Part shown: in pieces, positions 14,365-18,577 of the stretch
Position numbering within the stretch: the stretch's first letter is position 1
Layout: each line of letters starts with the position of its first letter
NCBI GenBank assembly: GCA_019243075.1
Contig: JAFAUV010000236.1
Span: 1-18,577, forward strand
From: Bradyrhizobium sp.
Lineage (GTDB): Bacteria > Pseudomonadota > Alphaproteobacteria > Rhizobiales > Xanthobacteraceae
Reading direction: 5' to 3'
Length of the DNA stretch: 18,577 nucleotides
Notes under the pieces: generated by a model
Database searches by the model: none
What the model was told of the DNA's origin: nothing
The model's input: the letters and a program-made list of their open reading frames with translations, nothing else
Position numbers and translations under genes: made by a program

Positions 14365-14398
14365 GACGAACTATAACGCAGCACGTTATAGTTCGCAA
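14363..14398. promoter_or_regulatory. HigA operator palindrome over divergent higB and mutY promoters
   Basis: A perfect inverted repeat, CGAACTATAACG (14367-14378), spacer CAGCA, CGTTATAGTTCG (14384-14395). It begins three bases before the higB ATG, the place and form expected for HigA autoregulation. On the minus strand TTGCGA (14393-14398), 17 bases, TATAGT (14370-14375) would place the start of transcription at or near the higB ATG, giving an almost leaderless message. On the plus strand ATGACG (14363-14368), 18 bases, TATAGT (14387-14392) would serve mutY with a leader of about 37 bases. Both -10 elements lie in the operator arms, so one bound repressor would block both. Palindrome: seen directly. 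Promoters and repressor: inferred. Confidence 0.8.
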
Positions 14399-14435
14399 CG
14401 CTGGTCAGGCGGCGATTGTGACCCTATGGTGAGGT

Positions 14436-15587
14436 GTGTCACAGCTCAAAACGGTTTCGCGCAGAAGGCAGATTGCTGTTGGTAACGGCCGCGATCGCCC
14501 TGCCTTGCTGCTGGCCTGGTACGACCGGCATCGGCGGAAATTGCCGTGGCGGCCACCGGCCGGCGAGCGGGCGGATCCGTACCGGGTGTGGCTGTCGGAA
14601 ATCATGCTGCAGCAGACCGGGGTGAAGACCGTCGCGCCCTATTTCGAGAAATTCGTCGCGCGTTGGCCGGATGTCGCGGCGATGGCGCGCGCTTCGCTCG
14701 ATGATGTGCTGCGGATGTGGGCCGGGCTCGGTTATTATTCGCGGGCGCGCAATCTCCATGCCTGCGCGGTGGTGGTCGCGCGGGACCATGGCGGCGCCTT
14801 TCCCGACACCGAAGAAGGCCTGCGCGAGCTGCCGGGGATCGGGCCCTATACGGCCGCCGCGATCGCCGCGATCGCGTTCGACCGCCGCACCATGCCGGTC
14901 GACGGCAATATCGAGCGGGTGGTGTCGCGGCTGTTCGCGGTCGAAGGCGCGCTGCCACAGGCGAAGCCCACCATCCAGCAACTCGCGGCGACGCTGCTCG
15001 CCGATGCTCGTGCCGGCGACAGTGCGCAGGCGCTGATGGATATGGGCGCATCGATCTGTACGCCAAAGAAGCCGGCCTGCTCGCCGTGTCCGCTGAACGA
15101 GGATTGCGCTGCGCGGGCGCGCGGCGACCAGGAGACGTTTCCTCGCAAGGCGCCGAAGAAATCGGGCGAGCTTCGACGCGGCGCGGCCTTTGTGGTGACG
15201 CGCGGCGAGGAGCTTTTGGTGCAGAGCCGCCCGGAAAAAGGCCTGCTCGGCGGCATGACCGAGGTGCCGGGCTCGGAATGGCGCGCGGGGCTAGATGACA
15301 CGGCGGCGTTGCGACAGGCCCCGGAGCTGAAGGGCGTCATGCGCTGGCATCGCAAGGCGGGCGTCGTCGCGCATGTCTTTACGCATTTTCCGCTGGAGCT
15401 TGTGGTCTACACCGCGACGGTCTTACCGCGCACCCGCGCGCCGGAGGGCATGCGCTGGGTGCCGATCGTAACGCTTGCTGATGAAGCGCTGCCAAACGTG
15501 ATGCGCAAGGTCGTTGCTCACGGGCTCTCTCGCCAGCCCGCGAGAAAATCAGGATCGGACGATCATCAAGAGAGGATGGAAGAATGA
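14436..15587 (+). CDS. mutY: A/G-specific adenine DNA glycosylase MutY
   Basis: A 383-residue base-excision repair enzyme that removes adenine paired with 8-oxoguanine. The catalytic glutamate is E55 in WLSEIMLQQT and the helix-hairpin-helix is LPGIGPYTAAAIAAIAF (132-148), followed by the catalytic aspartate D156 in MPVDGNIERV. The 4Fe-4S cluster cysteines C208, C215, C218 and C224 show the exact Cx6Cx2Cx5C spacing. The C-terminal NUDIX-like domain (about 240-365) that recognises 8-oxoG includes VFTHFPLEL. After LQQT the residue is Gly, where relatives usually have a larger side chain. The GTG at 14436 gives an N-terminus of family length but has only GAGG very close upstream, so the start is uncertain. 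The stop overlaps the next start (ATGA), and its promoter overlaps the higBA operator. Confidence 0.97.
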   Translation: MSQLKTVSRRRQIAVGNGRDRPALLLAWYDRHRRKLPWRPPAGERADPYRVWLSEIMLQQTGVKTVAPYFEKFVARWPDVAAMARASLDDVLRMWAGLGYYSRARNLHACAVVVARDHGGAFPDTEEGLRELPGIGPYTAAAIAAIAFDRRTMPVDGNIERVVSRLFAVEGALPQAKPTIQQLAATLLADARAGDSAQALMDMGASICTPKKPACSPCPLNEDCAARARGDQETFPRKAPKKSGELRRGAAFVVTRGEELLVQSRPEKGLLGGMTEVPGSEWRAGLDDTAALRQAPELKGVMRWHRKAGVVAHVFTHFPLELVVYTATVLPRTRAPEGMRWVPIVTLADEALPNVMRKVVAHGLSRQPARKSGSDDHQERMEE

Positions 15588-16539
15588 AGGGTGTGCTGTT
15601 CGCCGCTGCGGTTCTCGCTGACGCTATCTGCGGATCGGCGGCGCATGCGGCTTGGCCGGATCATCCCATCCGCTGGGTCGTGCCGTTCGGCCCCGGGGCG
15701 CCAACGACTTGATTGCGCGCGTGGCGGCCGAGGCCGCCAGCAAGAAACTCGGACAGCCCATCGTCATCGAAAATCGCCCGGGTGCGACGACCGGAACGCA
15801 GGCGGTCGCTCGGGCCGCCCCCGACGGCTACACCTTCCTGATCGGCGCGGCGGGTGTCATCACCAACAGCCTGTTGTTGAAGGACCTGCCCTACACGGAT
15901 TCCGATCTTGTGCCGGTCGGCATGATCGCCGTCGCTCCATCGATCATCGTCGTCAATCCTGGCGTGCCCGCCAGCGACATGGCGGGGCTCGTCGCATGGG
16001 CGAAAACTCAGGGCGACAAGGGCGTCACCTGGTCCACGGCGGGCAGCGGCAGCACGCCGCATTTCGTGGCCGAGATGTTCAAGGAGGCAACCGGCGCCAA
16101 TGTGACCATCGTTCCCTACAGAAGCGGGAACGACGGGGTCAACGCGGTGCTCTCCAACAGCGCGTCGGTGACGTCGGAGGCGAGCATCGTGGTATTGCCG
16201 CAGATCAAGGCCGGAACGTTGAAGGCCATTGCGACGACGTATGAAAAGCGCGTGAGCGCCTATCCTTTGCTCACGACCACCGCCGAGCAGGGATTTCCAA
16301 CGGTTCGGATCGGCCACTGGGCCGGTCTGTTGGCGCCGCGCGGCACACCCGAGCCGATCATTCAGCAGATGAATGTCGCGCTTTCTTCCGTGAACGGTGC
16401 CGAGGTGCACGACAGGCTCGCCGCGAGCGGCATCGAAACCGCGGCCGGTTCGGTCGCGGATTTCGCGGCGTTCATCGCGGCGGAACGCCAGCGCCTCGGT
16501 GCGCTGGCGGCCAAGGCCAGGATGGGCGAGGAGCAGTGA
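15584..16539 (+). pseudogene. Frameshifted tripartite tricarboxylate transporter substrate-binding protein (Bug/TctC)
   Basis: The first frame begins at ATG 15584, overlapping the mutY stop, with GAGAGG 8 bases upstream. It encodes a signal peptide and the family start AWPDHPIRWVVPFGPG, then hits TGA at 15710. The second frame, ending at 16539, continues ANDLIARVAAEAASKKLGQP, IVIENRPGA, AAPDGYTFLIG and on to a normal C-terminus. The change occurs in the run GGCCCCGGGGCG (G run 15695-15698): one added G would restore VVPFGPGGANDLIARV. The repaired length, about 318 residues, is normal for Bug proteins, which bind organic acids in the periplasm for TctAB-type transporters. No tctA or tctB is beside it, as is usual for this expanded family. 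A homopolymer sequencing error cannot be excluded; otherwise it is a recent pseudogene. Confidence 0.85.
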
Positions 16540-16546
16540 GCGTGGA

Positions 16547-16570
16547 CTGCTGACAGCAAGCTGTCGGCAG
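16547..16570 (+). terminator. Stem-loop after the mutY-tctC unit
   Basis: CTGCTGACAGC (16547-16557), loop AA, GCTGTCGGCAG (16560-16570): an 11-bp stem with one T-G mismatch, seven bases after the tctC stop. A second small hairpin (GCTCGAA/TTGAGC, 16571-16587) follows. There is no T tract, so it may end transcription with Rho or protect the 3' end. The rest of the 125-base gap to the GST gene shows nothing clear. Confidence 0.45.
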
Positions 16571-16664
16571 GCTCGAAAGGCTTGAGCTTCGGCGGCTTCG
16601 TTGCGGGATGGACGGCGCGGGGCCGGGCGCGTAACCTTGCGATGTCTCGGAAAGGGAACCACCC

Positions 16665-17294
16665 ATGTACAAGCTCTATTATGCCACCGGCACCTGCGCG
16701 CTCGCCTCCTACATCGCGCTGGAAGAGGCCGGCGCCGACTACAAGGCCGAGCGGCTCGATTTCAAGACCAACCAGCAGCAGAGCCCGGAATATCTCAAGA
16801 TCAATGCCAAGGGACGGGTGCCGGCGCTGGTGACGGAAAAGGGCGTCATCACCGAGACGCCGGCGATCCTCGCCTATATCGCCCAGGCCTTTCCGAAGGC
16901 GAAGCTGGCAAGGCTCGATGATCCCTTCGCGTTCGCACAAGCACAGTCCTTCAACAGCTATCTCTGCGCCACCGTCCATGTCGCGCATGCGCACAAGGGC
17001 CGCGGCTATCGCTGGGCGACCGAAGAATCCTCCTTCGCCGACATGAAGCGCGTGGTACCGAAGAGCATGGCTGGGTGTTTCGAACTGATCGAGAAGGGCA
17101 TGCTGAAGGGGCCATGGGTGATGGGCGAGCAGTACACCGTCTGCGATCCCTATCTCTACACCATTGCGCTCTGGCTCGAGGGCGACGGCGTCGATCTCAA
17201 GACGCTGCCGCGCGTGGCCGATCACATGAAGCGCATGGCGGAGCGGCCGGCGGTGAAAAAGGTGATGGGCGAGCAGCAGGCCAAGGCGGCGTAG
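16665..17294 (+). CDS. Glutathione S-transferase, beta-class-like
   Basis: A 209-residue cytosolic GST. The N-terminal thioredoxin-like domain has ATGTCALASYIALEEAG with C11, matching the catalytic Cys10 of bacterial beta-class enzymes, then INAKGRVPAL with the cis-proline of the glutathione site and ETPAIL, whose Glu-Thr pair binds the gamma-glutamyl group. The C-terminal all-helical domain includes GPWVMGEQYTVCDPYLY, the usual GST N-capping region. It probably conjugates or reduces electrophiles with glutathione; the substrate is unknown. AAGGGA (16652-16657) is 7 bases before the ATG. It stands alone on this strand after the tctC stem-loop, and converges on the LysR gene across a palindromic repeat. 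Confidence 0.95.
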   Translation: MYKLYYATGTCALASYIALEEAGADYKAERLDFKTNQQQSPEYLKINAKGRVPALVTEKGVITETPAILAYIAQAFPKAKLARLDDPFAFAQAQSFNSYLCATVHVAHAHKGRGYRWATEESSFADMKRVVPKSMAGCFELIEKGMLKGPWVMGEQYTVCDPYLYTIALWLEGDGVDLKTLPRVADHMKRMAERPAVKKVMGEQQAKAA

Positions 17295-17304
17295 TCCGCA
17301 AATT

Positions 17305-17391
17305 GTAGGGCGGGCAAAGGCGCGCGAGCGCCGCACCCACCCGCCACGATGCGACAACAGCGGTGGGCACGCTTCGTTTTGCCCACCCTAC
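17305..17391. repeat. Palindromic intergenic repeat (GTAGGGCGGGCAAA...TTTGCCCACCCTAC)
   Basis: An 87-base imperfect palindrome between the convergent GST and LysR genes. The left arm begins GTAGGGCGGGCAAAGGCG and the right arm ends TTTTGCCCACCCTAC; the inner parts GCACCCACC and GGTGGGCACGC also pair. The last bases overlap the LysR stop codon (CTA at 17388-17390), so the repeat supplies the end of that gene. It resembles the common GGTGGGCAAAGCG repeat of Bradyrhizobium and the degenerate copy at 3568-3686. It may form a bidirectional terminator hairpin. Confidence 0.65.
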
Positions 17392-18296
17392 TTCTTTTCC
17401 AACTCCCGTCCCGTCCCCAGCATCAATCGCCTGAGCCAAATCGAGCCCGGGTCCATCTGCGCCCGCGTCGGATAGAACATGTGCATCTCGTCGATCCCGG
17501 GATCGAGCGGCGGGGTGATCGTCGCGAGCGAGAGCTGTTTTGCCAGCGCCGCGATCAGCCGGCGCGGCACGAAGGCGACGAGGTCGGTGCGTGCCGTGAC
17601 ATGCAGCGCCTCGATATAGCCGGGCACGACGAGGGCGACGTTGCGCTCGATGCCGCGCGGGCGCAGCCACATGTCGATCAGGTCTTCGCTTGCGCCGCCC
17701 TTGATGACGGCGACATGGCGCGCCCTCAGGAACGTCTCGCGCCGACCCAGCTTTTTGCCGACGGGATGGCCGCGCCGCACCGCGAGCGCATCCGAATCCG
17801 TATAGAGAAGCTGGCGATGGAAGCCCTTGAAGGCATCGCCGATCCCGATCACGATATCGATGGTGCGGGCGAATTCCGCCTGAAAGTCCGCCGGCCCCCG
17901 CCACGGCGTCACCTCGATCCGCAGATGTGGCGCGATCCGCACGATCTTTTCCATCAGCCGCGGCATCAAGAGCTCGACCGCGAGATCCGGCATCATCAGG
18001 CGAAACTGCCGATCGCTGCTCGCCGCATCGAAGGCGTCGGGCAGAAATAGGCCGCGCACCTGGTCGAGCGTCTGCGCCAGCGGCGCGCGCAAGGAGAGCG
18101 CACGTGGCGTCAGCTCCATGCGCGCGCCGTTCCGCACCAATAGCGGATCGCCGATCAGGTCGCGCAGCCGCTGCAGCGCGTGGCTCGCCGCCGGCTGCGA
18201 CAGGCCGATCCGCATCGCGGCGCGGCTGACATTGGCCTCGCGCAGCAACGCATCGAGCGCGACCAGCAGATTGAGGTCAAGCGAATTCAAATTCAT
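17388..18296 (-). CDS. LysR-family transcriptional regulator
   Basis: A 302-residue LysR regulator. The N-terminal winged helix-turn-helix is at about residues 5-64 (LDLNLLVALDALL, VSRAAMRIGLSQPAASHALQRLR, DPLLVRNGARMELT), followed by the linker helix and a periplasmic-binding-protein-like effector domain (about 92-295). The start LNSLDLNLLVALDALL is close to the NodD-type subgroup, but that does not fix the ligand. The ATG at 18296 is the usual family start; an in-frame ATG at 18314 would add six residues, and neither has a clear Shine-Dalgarno sequence. It is divergent from a SnoaL-like gene 92 bases away, the normal layout for a LysR protein and its target. The stop codon lies inside a palindromic repeat. 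Confidence 0.95.
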   Translation of the reverse strand: MNLNSLDLNLLVALDALLREANVSRAAMRIGLSQPAASHALQRLRDLIGDPLLVRNGARMELTPRALSLRAPLAQTLDQVRGLFLPDAFDAASSDRQFRLMMPDLAVELLMPRLMEKIVRIAPHLRIEVTPWRGPADFQAEFARTIDIVIGIGDAFKGFHRQLLYTDSDALAVRRGHPVGKKLGRRETFLRARHVAVIKGGASEDLIDMWLRPRGIERNVALVVPGYIEALHVTARTDLVAFVPRRLIAALAKQLSLATITPPLDPGIDEMHMFYPTRAQMDPGSIWLRRLMLGTGRELEKK

Positions 18297-18388
18297 GGAG
18301 CGAATATATATCATCTGATCTATCGATTGGAAGAATGACGCGCGGCGCAGCAGGATCGGCCCGACCGATCAGCGATGGAGATGCCGCC
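18297..18388. promoter_or_regulatory. LysR/SnoaL divergent intergenic region
   Basis: An AT-richer stretch (18302-18330) contains ATCATCTGATCTATCGAT (18310-18327), which includes T-N11-A spacings of the kind LysR proteins bind, though the dyad is imperfect. It is the likely site of both the regulator's autoregulation and control of the divergent gene. No promoter elements could be set with confidence. Confidence 0.35.
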
Positions 18389-18577
18389 GTGAATGCCGCC
18401 GAGAACAAGCGATTGATGGAGCGGCTGTTCGCCGGCATCGCGGCCGGCGACCGCAAGCCGTTCCTTGATCACATCGCCGACGATGTCGTCATGCGCGTGA
18501 CCGGGCGCTACTCCTGGTCGCAGACCATCAGGGGCAAGGAGGCGCTGTTTCGCGATTTCTACGGTCACCTTGCCTCG
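18389..18577 (+). CDS. SnoaL/NTF2-like protein, N-terminal part (runs off window)
   Basis: Sixty-three residues are visible before the window ends. They read NAAENKRLMERLFAGIAAGD, then FLDHIADDVVMRVTGRYSWSQ and IRGKEALFRDFYGHL, which is the start of a nuclear-transport-factor-2/SnoaL fold: a helix, a turn and the first strands of a cone-shaped barrel. Such proteins include ketosteroid isomerase-like enzymes and many small proteins of unknown substrate. The GTG at 18389 is preferred because GGAG lies 8 bases upstream and the first residues then fit the family; an in-frame ATG at 18335 would add 18 residues. It is divergent from the LysR gene and is probably its regulated target. Confidence 0.8.
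   Translation, partial: MNAAENKRLMERLFAGIAAGDRKPFLDHIADDVVMRVTGRYSWSQTIRGKEALFRDFYGHLAS

Noticed and set aside
1..18577. tRNA, rRNA, CRISPR array, insertion sequence or prophage signs.
   Set aside because: No cloverleaf, rRNA core motif, regularly spaced direct repeats, transposase or integrase coding region was seen on either strand.

Overview
The window looks like a core-chromosome segment of an alphaproteobacterium of the Bradyrhizobium/Rhodopseudomonas group (Nitrobacteraceae). This rests on the high GC content and codon use, the style of the protein families, the dciA-dsbA-smc block divergent from mutY, and palindromic intergenic repeats of the kind common in that group. It is an inference from the sequence alone; no database search was made.

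Layout. 1-1340: the 3' end of an unrecognised gene, a ChrR-like cupin, and (opposite strand) a small secreted Gly/Trp-repeat protein. 1511-3567: a translationally coupled OmpR-type response regulator and sensor histidine kinase. 3684-7529 (minus strand, read right to left): lemA, an M48 membrane metalloprotease with a proline-rich GPW tail, two paralogous ParA/MinD-like ATPases, and a small secreted four-cysteine protein. 7662-13749 (minus strand): dciA (DUF721), a DsbA-family thiol oxidoreductase, smc, and an Rsm22-family methyltransferase with a four-cysteine Fe-S motif. 13788-14398: a higBA toxin-antitoxin remnant sits between dciA and mutY. higA is intact, higB carries two in-frame TGA codons, and a perfect 12-bp palindrome covers overlapping divergent promoters. 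14436-17294 (plus strand): mutY, a frameshifted tripartite-tricarboxylate-transporter binding protein that overlaps the mutY stop, and a beta-class glutathione S-transferase. 17388-18577: a LysR regulator divergent from a partial SnoaL/NTF2-like gene.

How the parts may work together. The chromosome-maintenance genes (dciA for helicase loading, smc for chromosome compaction, mutY for oxidative mismatch repair) flank the higBA scar. The surviving antitoxin HigA probably still binds the palindrome and could therefore affect mutY and, by readthrough, dciA and the genes beyond it. The lemA-M48-ParA-ParA block is the best candidate for something little described: a membrane protease module beside two cytomosaic-type ATPases, the second of which has lost the ParA signature lysine. 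Three palindromic repeat elements lie at operon ends or between genes, and in two cases the repeat edge supplies the stop codon of a flanking gene. Nothing resembling an IS element, tRNA, rRNA or CRISPR array was seen.
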